This document shows positions 16,015-24,939 of a DNA stretch of 64,000 bases, one piece after another (position 1 is the first letter of the stretch; each line of letters begins with the position of its first letter). The notes under the pieces are model-generated. The model was given only the letters and a program-made list of their open reading frames with translations, was not told where the DNA came from and did not search any database. Made by a program: the position numbers and the translations under genes. Source of the DNA: Gemmatimonadales bacterium (GTDB lineage: Bacteria; Gemmatimonadota; Gemmatimonadetes; Gemmatimonadales; GWC2-71-9). The stretch spans positions 62,001 to 126,000 of the forward strand of contig DASYCE010000032.1 in assembly GCA_036500345.1 (NCBI GenBank), written 5' to 3'.

Positions 16015-17619
16015 ATGACCGGCGCCGGCATCCGGACCGATCTCCCGACCCGCATCCGCTACAGTCAGGGCGCCGGTATCTACCGCATCATCCCGTGGGG
16101 CGTCGGCCGGCCGGAATCGATCGACGAACTCCGCGCGCTCCTCGCCTTGGCGCGCCACCACGGCCAGCCGGTGATCCCGAGAGGGGCCGGTTCGGCGATG
16201 CCGGGCAATAACGTCGGGCCGGGAGTGATTCTCGACCTCACCGCCCTCGATGCGGGACGATGCGTGGTCGACCCGGATTCCCGCCGGGCGACGCTGTCGC
16301 CGTCGATCCCGCTCAGTTCACTCAACCTCGCCGCGCGACGCCACGATCTCATCTTTCCCGTCGATCCTTCCAGCGGTGCGTGGGCTACCCTCGGCGGCAT
16401 GGTGTCGACCAACGCCGCCGGGCCGCACACCGTTCGCGCCGGATCGGTCCGGAACTGGGTCGAAGAGGTCACGATCGAAACGGCCGACGGCCCGCTGGTG
16501 CTGACCCGTGGTGTCGAGCCCGATCCCGGTCATCCGGTCGTGGTACGGTGGCGCGCAGCGGTCGACCCGCTCATCCGGCACCACGCGGCGCGGCTGGAAG
16601 CGCGCATTCCCGCGGTGCGGAAGAACAGTGCCGGCTATGGTATTCATTACTATAGTACCTCGGGCGACCTGCTTGATGTCGTGATCGGATCCGAAGGGAC
16701 GCTGGGCGTCCTGACCGGGATCGTTGTCCGGCTGGTCCCGGTGCAGGCGGATCGCGCGTCGCTACGCGTCGCGGCGCGCGCGCGTGGAGGGCTGCCGCGG
16801 GTCATCGAGCGGCTGCGCCAATTCGACCCGGCAACGATGGAATTTCTCGATCAGTCATTTCTCCAGTTCGTTGGGCCGGCAGCATTCGGCGCCGAGGATC
16901 CTGGACTCCTCAGCCGCGCCGGCGGCATGCTGCTCGTCGATTTCGAAGGGGACGACGCGGGAGAGGTTGGTCGCCGCGCACACGCGGCAGCGGCGGCAAT
17001 GCTGGGCGATGCGCTGCACGTGCGTGTCGCCACGGATCCGCGCGAGATCGAGGCAATCTGGGCGGTTCGCCACGCCGCATCGCCGATTCTCGCCGGTCTT
17101 TCCGATGGGAGGCGATCGCTGCAGGTAATCGAGGACGGTTGCGTTCCTGTTGCGCGGCTTGCCGAGTATCTCGACGCCATTGATCGGATCACCGCCCTGG
17201 AGCAGGTCGACGCCGTGATGTTCGGGCACGCCGGCGACGGGCATGTCCACGTGAACCTCCTCCCCGATCTCAGCCGGGCCGACTGGGTCGACCGCGTGCG
17301 GCGGATCTTTGCCGCGGTCAGCCACGCAGTCATCTCGATGGGGGGAACGCCGTCGGGGGAGCACGGGGTCGGGCGGCTGCGTGAAGGGCTCCTCGCCGCA
17401 TTGTACGGCCCTGAAATGATCGAATGCTTCCGGGCGGTGAAGGCGGCGTTCGATCCCGATGGGCGCTTCAATCCAGGCGTGATTCTTGGCAACGCCGATC
17501 CTCTTTCCGACCTCAAGGTTGGTGCCGACGCGGCCGCGGTCCCGGCGGCGATGGACCAGTATCTCACCGCCATCGAGAGTGAGGCGCGGTGGGGCGAAAG
17601 CCGCTGGCCGCCCCATTAG
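16015..17619 (+). CDS. FAD-binding oxidase, GlcD / D-lactate dehydrogenase family
   Basis: 534 residues from the ATG at 16015. The FAD_binding_4 (PCMH) fold is clear: PVIPRGAGSAMPGNNVGPGVILDL, then FPVDPSSGAWATLGGMVSTNAAGPHTVRAG and VIGSEGTLGVLTGIVVRLVP. The C-terminal FAD-oxidase_C half has MFGHAGDGHVHVNLLPD and GGTPSGEHGVG. These motifs define flavin 2-hydroxyacid oxidases such as glycolate oxidase subunit GlcD and DLD. No GlcE/GlcF partner gene or 4Fe-4S domain is next to it, so electrons may pass to the quinone pool or to another acceptor. thyX begins 9 bases after the stop. Confidence 0.92.
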   Translation: MTGAGIRTDLPTRIRYSQGAGIYRIIPWGVGRPESIDELRALLALARHHGQPVIPRGAGSAMPGNNVGPGVILDLTALDAGRCVVDPDSRRATLSPSIPLSSLNLAARRHDLIFPVDPSSGAWATLGGMVSTNAAGPHTVRAGSVRNWVEEVTIETADGPLVLTRGVEPDPGHPVVVRWRAAVDPLIRHHAARLEARIPAVRKNSAGYGIHYYSTSGDLLDVVIGSEGTLGVLTGIVVRLVPVQADRASLRVAARARGGLPRVIERLRQFDPATMEFLDQSFLQFVGPAAFGAEDPGLLSRAGGMLLVDFEGDDAGEVGRRAHAAAAAMLGDALHVRVATDPREIEAIWAVRHAASPILAGLSDGRRSLQVIEDGCVPVARLAEYLDAIDRITALEQVDAVMFGHAGDGHVHVNLLPDLSRADWVDRVRRIFAAVSHAVISMGGTPSGEHGVGRLREGLLAALYGPEMIECFRAVKAAFDPDGRFNPGVILGNADPLSDLKVGADAAAVPAAMDQYLTAIESEARWGESRWPPH

Positions 17620-17628
17620 TTTTGGCCG

Positions 17629-18381
17629 ATGCGTCTCTATCGCGAGCCTCAGGTCACGCTGATCGGCCGCCCCCAGTTCATCGAGCCCGAGCATCTTCGG
17701 GTCGACTGGGTCGAACCCGGCACCGATGGCGAGCGGCTCTCCGAATTCGCCGGGCGGCTCTGCTACATGAGCCAGCGGAATCCCGCCAATCGTTCCACGG
17801 CGGACTATCTCTCGAATATCCTCAAGCAGGGCCATGGATCAGTCTTCGAGCACGCGGTCTTCGTGGTGCTGATCGAAGGGGTGTCGCGCTCGCTGACGCA
17901 CGAACTGGTGCGGCATCGCGCGGGGTTCGGCTATTCGCAGTTGTCACAGCGGTACGTCGACGAGTCCGATGCGGCGTTCGTCGTTCCGCCGGCGATCCAG
18001 GGCGACGAGGCCGCCGAGGCGGAATGGCTGCGGCAGATGGAGGCCGCGCAGGCGAGTTACGTCGCGGCAGTGGAGCGGCTGATGGAGCGCTACCACTGGG
18101 TGGAGAGCAAGGTGCACCGTCGCAAGATGGCTCGCGAAGCGGCGAGGTCAGTCCTTCCCAATGGTGTCGAGACGAAGATCGTGGTGAGCGGCAACATTCG
18201 CGCGTGGCGCACCATGCTCGAACTGCGGCTCGGCGAAGGAGCCGAACGCGAGATCCGGCGGCTTGCGGCGCGGGTACTCGCCGTGCTGCGCGGTGAGGCA
18301 CCTCGATTCTTTGCGGATTTCGAATTGTACGACGCGGCCGACGGCGAAGAGGCCGCGCGCGTGGTGCACCACAAGATCTGA
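17629..18381 (+). CDS. thyX: FAD-dependent thymidylate synthase ThyX
   Basis: 250 residues. It converts dUMP to dTMP with methylene-THF, using FAD and NADPH. Family features are LCYMSQRNPANRS, the substrate region GHGSVFEHAVF, and the ThyX signature RHRAGFGYSQLSQRY at residues 95-109. In typical ThyX the pattern is RHR-x7-S; here eight residues separate RHR from Ser106, a one-residue insertion. The C-terminal LRLGEGAEREIRRLAARVL matches the family's LR-x6-Q/A-E-R segment. The stop overlaps a downstream [2Fe-2S] reading frame by four bases. No thyA is visible in the window. Confidence 0.95.
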   Translation: MRLYREPQVTLIGRPQFIEPEHLRVDWVEPGTDGERLSEFAGRLCYMSQRNPANRSTADYLSNILKQGHGSVFEHAVFVVLIEGVSRSLTHELVRHRAGFGYSQLSQRYVDESDAAFVVPPAIQGDEAAEAEWLRQMEAAQASYVAAVERLMERYHWVESKVHRRKMAREAARSVLPNGVETKIVVSGNIRAWRTMLELRLGEGAEREIRRLAARVLAVLRGEAPRFFADFELYDAADGEEAARVVHHKI

Positions 18382-18611
18382 CGGGGGGACCGGCGCTCAC
18401 CATCGATCGGTGCGTCTGCCGGCAACGGCTGTTCGTCGACCTGTTGCCCCTGGCTCGGGCGCGCGGGTGGGACCTCGACGGGCTGATCGCCGCCACCGGA
18501 TGCGGCGCCCAGTGCGGTCTGTGCCGGCCGTATCTTCAAGTCATGCTGCGCGACGGTACCACGGCATTTCACGCGATTCTGCCGCCACTCGGTGACGCAG
18601 GAGACGGATGA
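18378..18611 (+). CDS. BFD-like [2Fe-2S] ferredoxin frame with non-standard start
   Basis: 77 residues if read from CTG at 18378. The reading frame codes for RCVCRQRLF and TGCGAQCGLCRPYL, with cysteines at 12, 14, 42, 46 and 49, the spacing of bacterioferritin-associated-ferredoxin-type [2Fe-2S] domains (Fer2_BFD). There is no ATG, GTG or TTG in frame before the first cysteines; the frame opens at 18297 after a TGA at 18294-18296. Initiation must use CTG 18378, ATC 18402 (GGGGGA at 18384-18389 lies upstream), or a -1 shift from thyX. It overlaps thyX (CTGA) and the next kinase start (ATGA), so all three are tightly linked. Confidence 0.75.
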   Translation: MTGGPALTIDRCVCRQRLFVDLLPLARARGWDLDGLIAATGCGAQCGLCRPYLQVMLRDGTTAFHAILPPLGDAGDG

Positions 18612-20137
18612 CACCTGGAGCCCTGGCGATCCTCACGCTGGTGATGTTCTGGGTTGCGGTCGGCCTCCTCGGTACAGGCCACCGCGACCTCGGACTCCTT
18701 GCTGCCGCGGTGTCGAGCTACCTCACACTGGTGATCCTCCGTCGTGGCCGCGAAATGGCCCGCGGGCAGAAGGCGTCGCTCGAGAACGCCCTGGCCGCAT
18801 CGGCGCGGCGCAATCGCGAGCTCGACCGGTTGCGCGATCTCTCATCGGCGCTGCTGGGCGGCAACGACCTGCCGACATTGAATCGCCAGATCGCGCAGGC
18901 CGCGGCCGACCTCCTCGGCGCCGAGGGCGGCGCCATCATGCTGATGGTCGAGGAAGGTCGGTTCGTCCGTGTCGTGGCGGGGGCGGGGCCGCTGCTCTCC
19001 GCGGTCGGTTCGCTCGTCCCGGTCGACAAATCGCTTGTCGGCGATGTCATCATGAAGGACGACGCGATCCTGGTCGACGACATGGAGAAGGATCCGCGCA
19101 ACCATCCACACGAACAATTGACCGGCCGGCTCACCAGCGCCGCGATGGTTCCGCTGCGCTCCGCGGGCCTTGTGGTCGGCGCTGTCTGCGCCTACAACCG
19201 CAAGGATCGTCAGCCATTCAACGATTATGACCGACAGCTGCTGCGCACCCTCGGTGACCAGGTCGTCCTGGGGCTCGACCGCACCTCCGCGCTCGAGGAG
19301 TTGCGTCGCAACGAACGGATGCTGGCTGCCAAGAACAAGGAGCTGCAGCGCGTCACGCAGCTCAAGAGTGAATTCCTGGCGAACATGTCGCACGAGCTTC
19401 GCACGCCGCTCAACGCGGTGATCGGCTTTTCCGATCTGCTGCTCACCGAAGGTTTGGGACCGCTCGAAGGACAGCAGCGCGAATTCCTCGAAGCGATCCT
19501 GCGCAACGGACAGCACCTGCTCGGGCTGATCAACGCCGTGCTCGACCTGTCGAAGATCGAGGCGGGGCGCATGATCCTGTCGCTCACGCCGTGCGACGTG
19601 CGCGAGGCAATCACCGGCGCCGTGGCCGACACGATGTCGCTGCGCGCGGCGAAGCATCAGGAATGCGCCATCGATCTCGGCGACACCGCGTCGCTCGAGA
19701 TCCTGGCGGACGGCACCCGGATCCGGCAGGTGCTGTTCAACCTGCTGTCGAACGCCTCGAAGTTCTGCAACGAGGACGGGAAGATCACCGTGTCCGCCGT
19801 GCGGACCGTGGCGCCGATGCCGGGATCACTCCCCGCCGCGGGCGGCGGCCTGCCGCGGATGGCGACGCGGGACGTGGTGTGGGTATCGGTCTCTGATACG
19901 GGGATCGGGATCAAGGCCGAGGACATGCCGCGCCTCTTCCAGGAATTCTCGCAGGTCGATTCGTCATCATCGCGCGCGGCGCAGGGGAGCGGCCTCGGCC
20001 TCGCCCTCTGCAAGCGCTTCGTCGAGATGCACGGCGGGCAGATCGGTGTGGAATCGATTTTCGGGAAGGGAAGCACCTTCTGGTTCATCCTGCCGGTGGA
20101 CGGGCCACCGAAGGATCGGACGCAGGCAGCGGCCTAG
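18608..20137 (+). CDS. GAF-domain sensor histidine kinase
   Basis: 509 residues. Two short hydrophobic helices open the protein (ALAILTLVMFWVAVGLLGTG, LGLLAAAVSSYLTLVIL). A GAF domain (about 80-225) follows. HisKA has SEFLANMSHELRTPLNAVIGFSD with the phospho-acceptor His. The HATPase has FNLLSNASKFCN (N box), VSDTGIGIKAEDMPRLFQEFSQ (G1/F boxes) and GSGLGLALCKRF (G2). It autophosphorylates in response to a signal bound by GAF and passes phosphate to an unlinked regulator; no receiver gene is adjacent. Its start lies inside the stop of the [2Fe-2S] frame, which hints at redox input. The end shares CTAG with the convergent gene. Confidence 0.92.
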   Translation: MTPGALAILTLVMFWVAVGLLGTGHRDLGLLAAAVSSYLTLVILRRGREMARGQKASLENALAASARRNRELDRLRDLSSALLGGNDLPTLNRQIAQAAADLLGAEGGAIMLMVEEGRFVRVVAGAGPLLSAVGSLVPVDKSLVGDVIMKDDAILVDDMEKDPRNHPHEQLTGRLTSAAMVPLRSAGLVVGAVCAYNRKDRQPFNDYDRQLLRTLGDQVVLGLDRTSALEELRRNERMLAAKNKELQRVTQLKSEFLANMSHELRTPLNAVIGFSDLLLTEGLGPLEGQQREFLEAILRNGQHLLGLINAVLDLSKIEAGRMILSLTPCDVREAITGAVADTMSLRAAKHQECAIDLGDTASLEILADGTRIRQVLFNLLSNASKFCNEDGKITVSAVRTVAPMPGSLPAAGGGLPRMATRDVVWVSVSDTGIGIKAEDMPRLFQEFSQVDSSSSRAAQGSGLGLALCKRFVEMHGGQIGVESIFGKGSTFWFILPVDGPPKDRTQAAA

Positions 20138-21147
20138 CTCCAGGCCCCAGCGAGTTCCGCGCGCGCTTCCCACGCGGCGACACGCGGCGCGAGGATTCCA
20201 GCCGCCAGCCGCGCCACCGCTTCGTCCTCTTCGCGGAACCAGCGCGCCGTTTCACTCGCCAGACAGAGCCAGCCGACGAACTCTCCGCCGACTTCGAGGC
20301 GCGCCGCCAGCACCGACCGGATCCGCTCCGCGCCGCGGTGATTGGTCGACGCCGGCCAGACGCGATCAATGTCGTGCAGATCATCGATGCGCAGCAGCTC
20401 GCGTGCACCGAGATGGTGGGCCAGCGAATCGATGGCGTCGGAGACTTCCGGATCGACCGTGAACCGCGGCGCGGCGGTCCGATCGAGGCCAAGGAGCGCC
20501 CAGCACTCGGGGGCCGGCGCCACGGCGAGGAGTTCGAGGGCGTCGTGCGGCGTCTGATTGGCCAGGGCATCGGAGACCAACTGGACAAGTTCTGCGCCGT
20601 CCCTGGCGCGGCTCATCGCCGCGAGGATTCCCTCGGTCACGCCGGCAACGACACCATTCCGATCATCGCCGGCCGGGTTGGGGATGACCCACGGTTGCGC
20701 CGCCAGCCGACGGCAGCTTGTGGCGATCTGTGCGGCGATCCGATGCAGGGCGCGGTGATCGGCAAGGGTGTAGGCATCCGGCGCAAAGCTGCCGGCAACG
20801 AGAAGGCCGACATCCTGCACTTCGGAGCGAATCGGTACCGCCATGACCGCCCCGTAGCCGCTGCCGGCAATGCGGTCTTCCAGCGCAAAGAGCGCGTCCT
20901 GCGCCACCAGCGGCTCGGCCGGCGGGGGGACGAGCCGGTCGGCGGCGAGGGCCGCGGGACCCACCAGAATCGATCCGCCGCGCGATGGGTAGAGCCAGCA
21001 GGCGAGGAGGTCGACCGGCATCACCGTGCCGACCGCGCCGCGCAACGCCTCGTGCCAGGTCCCCAGCTCTGCCAGCGATGGCCGCCGCCCCGGCCAGGCC
21101 AGGACCGGGACAAAGGTGTCGATCGGCAGAACGGCTTCATCATCCAT
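20134..21147 (-). CDS. GAF-domain protein, probably two tandem GAF domains
   Basis: 337 residues from the ATG at 21145-21147. The sequence splits into two similar alpha/beta halves: residues about 20-170 with IAGSGYGAVMAVPIRSEVQDVGLLVAGSF, and about 195-330 with IRSVLAARLEVGGEFVGWLCLASE. Both have the strand-turn-strand ending typical of GAF domains. No kinase, cyclase or output domain is present, so it may be a partner of the convergent GAF kinase. Its stop codon overlaps that gene's stop through the palindrome CTAG. The copper operon promoter lies 60 bases upstream in the other direction. Confidence 0.75.
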   Translation of the reverse strand: MDDEAVLPIDTFVPVLAWPGRRPSLAELGTWHEALRGAVGTVMPVDLLACWLYPSRGGSILVGPAALAADRLVPPPAEPLVAQDALFALEDRIAGSGYGAVMAVPIRSEVQDVGLLVAGSFAPDAYTLADHRALHRIAAQIATSCRRLAAQPWVIPNPAGDDRNGVVAGVTEGILAAMSRARDGAELVQLVSDALANQTPHDALELLAVAPAPECWALLGLDRTAAPRFTVDPEVSDAIDSLAHHLGARELLRIDDLHDIDRVWPASTNHRGAERIRSVLAARLEVGGEFVGWLCLASETARWFREEDEAVARLAAGILAPRVAAWEARAELAGAWS

Positions 21148-21207
21148 GGGGTCGACGCAGGTCGCACGGGCTGTGCCACGCCGACGCACCGCGGCAGGGA
21201 GGGCGAG

Positions 21208-21236
21208 TTGATACCAATACCCCCTACTGGTATACT
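21208..21236 (+). promoter_or_regulatory. Promoter of the copZ-copA-csoR operon
   Basis: TTGATA (21208-21213) and TATACT (21231-21236) are separated by exactly 17 bases, an excellent sigma-70-type promoter in GC-rich DNA. It is 22 bases before the copZ start, and GGGAGGA (21248-21254) provides the ribosome-binding site. The operator below lies between the two boxes and covers part of the -10. Confidence 0.85.
21217..21233. promoter_or_regulatory. CsoR-type copper operator
   Basis: ATACCCCCTACTGGTAT is a 17-base pseudo-palindrome with arms ATACC and GGTAT separated by 7 bases, the same geometry as the B. subtilis copZA operator as I recall it. It overlaps the -10 box, so repressor binding should block polymerase. 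A csoR gene is the last gene of the same operon, giving autoregulation. Confidence 0.8.
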
Positions 21237-21257
21237 TCATCTCTTCCGGGAGGAATG

Positions 21258-21470
21258 ATGATCGATGTGACGTTGCATATCGAAGGGATGAGCTGCGGAC
21301 ACTGCCTCAATGCGGTCAACGGAGCGCTGAACAGTGTCCCCGGCGTCAGGGTGATCACGGTACAGCAGGGCCGGGCGACGGTGCAGGTGCCGTCGGCCGA
21401 CGTCACCGGCGCGCTGGTCAAGGCAGTCGAACACGCCGGATACCGCGCCACAGCTGTGGCGGCGGCGTAG
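21258..21470 (+). CDS. copZ: CopZ-like heavy-metal-associated copper chaperone
   Basis: 70 residues from the ATG at 21258 (an adjacent ATG at 21255 is too close to the GGAGG). A single HMA domain has the copper site GMSCGHC and the usual beta-alpha-beta-beta-alpha-beta pattern. It carries Cu(I) in the cytoplasm and delivers it to the ATPase encoded 6 bases downstream. A Cys-Gly-His-Cys motif like this is typical of CopZ-type chaperones. It is the first gene after the CsoR-controlled promoter. Confidence 0.92.
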   Translation: MIDVTLHIEGMSCGHCLNAVNGALNSVPGVRVITVQQGRATVQVPSADVTGALVKAVEHAGYRATAVAAA

Positions 21471-21476
21471 CACGCG

Positions 21477-23822
21477 ATGGCCGCGCACACCACGCTCGCC
21501 GTCACCGGGATGACGTGCCCGGCCTGTCAGGGCCGGGTGCAGCGTGCGCTCGAGCACGAGCCCGGGGTCGAAGAGGCTGCGGTCAATCTCCTGCTGGGAA
21601 ATGCGGCGGTCGCCTACGACCCGGCGCGCACCACACCCGGGCGGCTCGTCGCCGCGATCCAGGCGACCGGCTACGGGGCCGAGGTGCCGCACGCGGGCGC
21701 GGCAGCACACGACCACGCGCTGATGCACGGAGAAGCGCAGCTGGAGGAGTACACGGCGTTGCGCCGCAAGGCGAGCGTCGCGCTGGTCGCCGGCGCGCTG
21801 GCGATGGTCCTCTCGGTGCCGCTGATGACATCGACTTCCGCTCCGTCGATCGATCCATTGATGCATGGCGTGATGGACGGTGTGGCCCGGCTCATTGCCA
21901 CAGCACTTCCGTTTCTCTTCGCGATGCCGCGCGCCGCAATCGCCTGGTCACTCATGGTGATGACGGCGCTGGTGATCGCGTGGGCTGGTGGCGCGTTCTA
22001 TCGCCGGGCGTGGTCGGCACTTCGTCACGGTACCGCTGACATGTACACACTCATCGTCCTGGGGACGAGTGCGGCGTTCGGCTATTCAGCGGTCGCCACG
22101 ATTGCGCCGGAGATCTTCACCCGGCACGGGCTCGCCCCCGATGTGTATTACGAGGCGGTGATCCTCATCGTCGCGTTCATCCTGACGGGGAACGCACTCG
22201 AGGCGCGGGCGCGACGCCGGACAACCGACGCGCTTCGCTCGCTCGCGGCCCTGCAGCCGGCGACGGCGCGCGTGCGGCGTGACGGCGTCGATCTCGACGT
22301 GTCGATCGATTTGGTGCACCGCGACGACGTGGTCGTGATCCGCCCCGGTGAACGGCTCCCGGTCGATGGGGTGGTGGTTGAGGGCGAGAGCGCGGTTGAC
22401 GAGTCGATGTTGACCGGCGAGCCGATTCCAGTCGGCAAGCGCGCGGGCGAGAGCGTCACCGGGGGGAGCATCAACGGGACCGGAGCGCTGCTGGTCCGGA
22501 CATCGCGTGTCGGGGATGATTCGACACTCGCCGCCATCGTCCGGCTGATGCGTGAGGCCCAGCGGTTGCGCGCACCGGTGCAGCTGCTCGCCGACCGGAT
22601 CAGCGCGGTCTTCGTGCCGGTGATCGTCGGCATCGCGGTACTGACGTTCGTGACATGGGCACTCGTCGCGCATCAGTCGCCGTTGCTGCGCGGCTTTTCC
22701 GCCGCCGTTGCCGTGCTGATCATTGCCTGTCCCTGTGCAATGGGGCTGGCTGTTCCGACCGCCATCATGGTCGCGACCGGTCGAGGAGCCTCCGTCGGCG
22801 TGCTGGTGAAGCGCGGCGAAGCCTTGCAGCGCGCGGGTGAGGTCGACACCGTCGTGCTCGACAAGACCGGAACGGTCACCGAGGGGCGCCCGGTCGTGCA
22901 CGAGGTGATCGTGGCGGGCGCCGCGGAACTCGGGGCCGACGAGATCCTCGCGGCAGCGGCCGCGGTCGAATCGTTGTCACAGCACCCCCTCGCCGCAGCG
23001 ATGATCGCCGAACGCGACCGGAGGAAACTCCGTGTGCTGCATGCCACCGGCTTCGCTTCGCGCAGCGGAATGGGAGCGTCGGGCGAGGTGGAGGGGCGCG
23101 TCGTGTCGATCGGCAACGAACGCTATCATGCCGAGCGCGGGACCGATGTCAGATCGCTGGGCGACGCGGCGGATGAGGCGGCACGGGCGGGGCGCACGCC
23201 GGTGCTGGTGGCCGTCGACGGACACCCCGCGGGGATCATCGTCGTGAGCGACCCGATCCGCGCCGGCGCGCGCGAAGCGGTTGCGCGTCTTCGGGCGACG
23301 CACCTCGGCGTCGTCCTCCTCACCGGCGATCGCCAGGAGGTTGCCGACGCGGTGGCACGCGAGCTGGCGATCGACGGCGTGATCGCGCGGGTCCTCCCGG
23401 AGGGGAAGGTCGCGGCGATCGAACGCCTGCAGCACGAGGGGCGTGTCGTGGCGATGGTCGGCGACGGGATCAACGACGCGCCGGCGCTGGCACGCGCCGA
23501 CGTCGGCATCGCCATGGGCGGGGGAACCGGTGTCGCCGTGGAAGCGGCCGATCTCGCGCTGATGCGTGACGATCTCGGCGCGGTCGCCGATGCGATCATC
23601 CTGTCGCGCCGCACCATGCGCGTGATCCGGCAGAACCTTGGGTGGGCGTTCGGGTACAACCTGCTTGCGGTGCCAATTGCCGCCGGCGTGCTCTATCCCG
23701 CCACCGGCCTGCTGCTCAGTCCCGTCATCGCGAGCGTAGCCATGGCGTTGAGCAGCGTCAGCGTCGTGGCGAATTCGCTGCGACTCAGATCCGTCGCGCT
23801 CCGTTCACCGAGGATGCAATGA
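21477..23822 (+). CDS. copA: Copper-exporting P1B-type ATPase CopA
   Basis: 781 residues. One N-terminal HMA domain has GMTCPAC (Cys14, Cys17). After a His-rich linker come eight membrane helices. The ion-path motif is CPC at 418-420 in [14 protein letters not shown]. Other P-type landmarks are MLTGEPIPV in the actuator domain, phosphorylated Asp462 in DKTGTVTEG, the SQHPLA histidine-proline motif of the P1B nucleotide domain, and [10 protein letters not shown] in the hinge. It pumps Cu(I) from cytoplasm to periplasm with ATP. It is flanked by copZ and csoR (overlap ATGA) in one operon. Confidence 0.97.
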   Translation: MAAHTTLAVTGMTCPACQGRVQRALEHEPGVEEAAVNLLLGNAAVAYDPARTTPGRLVAAIQATGYGAEVPHAGAAAHDHALMHGEAQLEEYTALRRKASVALVAGALAMVLSVPLMTSTSAPSIDPLMHGVMDGVARLIATALPFLFAMPRAAIAWSLMVMTALVIAWAGGAFYRRAWSALRHGTADMYTLIVLGTSAAFGYSAVATIAPEIFTRHGLAPDVYYEAVILIVAFILTGNALEARARRRTTDALRSLAALQPATARVRRDGVDLDVSIDLVHRDDVVVIRPGERLPVDGVVVEGESAVDESMLTGEPIPVGKRAGESVTGGSINGTGALLVRTSRVGDDSTLAAIVRLMREAQRLRAPVQLLADRISAVFVPVIVGIAVLTFVTWALVAHQSPLLRGFSAAVAVLIIACPCAMGLAVPTAIMVATGRGASVGVLVKRGEALQRAGEVDTVVLDKTGTVTEGRPVVHEVIVAGAAELGADEILAAAAAVESLSQHPLAAAMIAERDRRKLRVLHATGFASRSGMGASGEVEGRVVSIGNERYHAERGTDVRSLGDAADEAARAGRTPVLVAVDGHPAGIIVVSDPIRAGAREAVARLRATHLGVVLLTGDRQEVADAVARELAIDGVIARVLPEGKVAAIERLQHEGRVVAMVGDGINDAPALARADVGIAMGGGTGVAVEAADLALMRDDLGAVADAIILSRRTMRVIRQNLGWAFGYNLLAVPIAAGVLYPATGLLLSPVIASVAMALSSVSVVANSLRLRSVALRSPRMQ

Positions 23823-24118
23823 CCGCTCCCCATCCGACCCACGCCGTGGCACTCCCGACCGACACCAAGGCTGCGCTGGCCAAGCGGCTCCGACGCATCG
23901 AAGGTCAGGTGCGCGGCCTGCAGAAGATGGTGGACGATGAGCGCTATTGCGCCGACGTGCTGGTGCAGATCTCATCGGTCCAGGAAGCGCTCCGCGGCGT
24001 GGGCCGGGTGCTGTTGCACAATCACCTGACCCACTGCACCACAACGGCGATCAGGTCAGGTGATGAGTCAGAAGCGGCGCGGGTGATCGACGAACTCATC
24101 GACCTCTGGGGCCGATGA
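23819..24118 (+). CDS. csoR: CsoR-family copper-sensing repressor
   Basis: 99 residues; ATG lies inside the copA stop. The sequence [23 protein letters not shown] is the CsoR/FrmR (DUF156) signature. The copper-binding triad is complete and correctly spaced: Cys44, His69 and Cys73 (C-x24-H-x3-C), as in Cu(I)-sensing CsoR and unlike the formaldehyde sensor FrmR. Apo-protein should bind the ATACC-n7-GGTAT site at 21217-21233 and release it on Cu(I) binding. Last gene of the operon; the next gene is convergent with stops directly adjacent. Confidence 0.95.
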   Translation: MTAPHPTHAVALPTDTKAALAKRLRRIEGQVRGLQKMVDDERYCADVLVQISSVQEALRGVGRVLLHNHLTHCTTTAIRSGDESEAARVIDELIDLWGR

Positions 24119-24898
24119 TCACGGCGTCTTCGTCCAGTGCGTGACGGTGTTCCACGATGACGGATCGAAGAGTTTGGGATCGAGCGGCATCCGCGTCTTC
24201 CAGTCTGAATACTCCTCGGTCTGTACCGGCGATCCGTTGCGCAGCATCGTCACCTTGGTGGCGAGCCAGCCGCCGCCGGTCGGCTCGATATTGTCGAGAT
24301 GCACGTCGAGCGGCGGTGCGGTCGGGCTGAACGTGACGAACATCCGCACCAGCACCAGGCGATCCTTGTCGATCCAGAACTGCGGCGACGTCGTATCGGT
24401 GGGCGAGCTGGCGCCGACCGCCCACGCCGGGCGCCCCTCCCACGTCACATTGGCAACCTTCGAAAAGTCGATGTGCTCTTCGGCGAGCTGCTTGATCGTC
24501 TCGTCGACCGGCTGCAGGTAGACGTTCTCGATCAGCGGGATGAACGCATTCCCGTTGGCATTGCCCGGCTGCGCCACACCCGCGCGAACCGACCAGCTCG
24601 AATCGGACGTGTAGAGCACGCCATTGCCGGCTGAGGGTTCGCCGGTGTCGATCCGGAGCTTGGCCCCGCTCGGCGTGGTGAACCACATCGCTTCATACCA
24701 CGTGGCGACGGTCGGCGCCCCGCCGTTGCGACCGGCTCGGGTGGTTTTCTGGGAAAAGGTGAGAGTGGTGAACCACTTGCCGGCGTATTTGTCGTGCATG
24801 CGCTTGAGCACGCCGGCGCCGGCCGTCTGCGCCGGGAGCGTGACGGGAGCGATCGCGACCAGCGCGGCCGGGATGAGACAGGCGCGGAAGTACCGCAT
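24119..24898 (-). CDS. Secreted protein, LolA-like fold candidate
   Basis: 259 residues. A signal peptide (FRACLIPAALVAIAPVTLPAQ) is followed by a beta-rich protein with an incomplete-barrel look: FTTLTFSQKTTR, TWYEAMWFTTPSGAKLRID, VTWEGRPAWAVGA, FWIDKDRLVLVRM, GGWLATKVTMLRNGSPVQTEEYSDWKT. Such strand sequences recall outer-membrane lipoprotein-sorting or negative sigma-E regulators of the LolA/MucB class, but no family is certain. It lies 41 bases after the MFS gene on the same strand and may be its last operon partner. Confidence 0.7.
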   Translation of the reverse strand: MRYFRACLIPAALVAIAPVTLPAQTAGAGVLKRMHDKYAGKWFTTLTFSQKTTRAGRNGGAPTVATWYEAMWFTTPSGAKLRIDTGEPSAGNGVLYTSDSSWSVRAGVAQPGNANGNAFIPLIENVYLQPVDETIKQLAEEHIDFSKVANVTWEGRPAWAVGASSPTDTTSPQFWIDKDRLVLVRMFVTFSPTAPPLDVHLDNIEPTGGGWLATKVTMLRNGSPVQTEEYSDWKTRMPLDPKLFDPSSWNTVTHWTKTP

Positions 24899-24939
24899 CC
24901 GGGGACTCCATTTGTTGGAATGGTGGGGTGACAGTTCGA

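Noticed and set aside
20134-21240. Longer start for the GAF protein reaching 21240
   Set aside because: It would run across the copper promoter and operator; the ATG at 21147 fits better.
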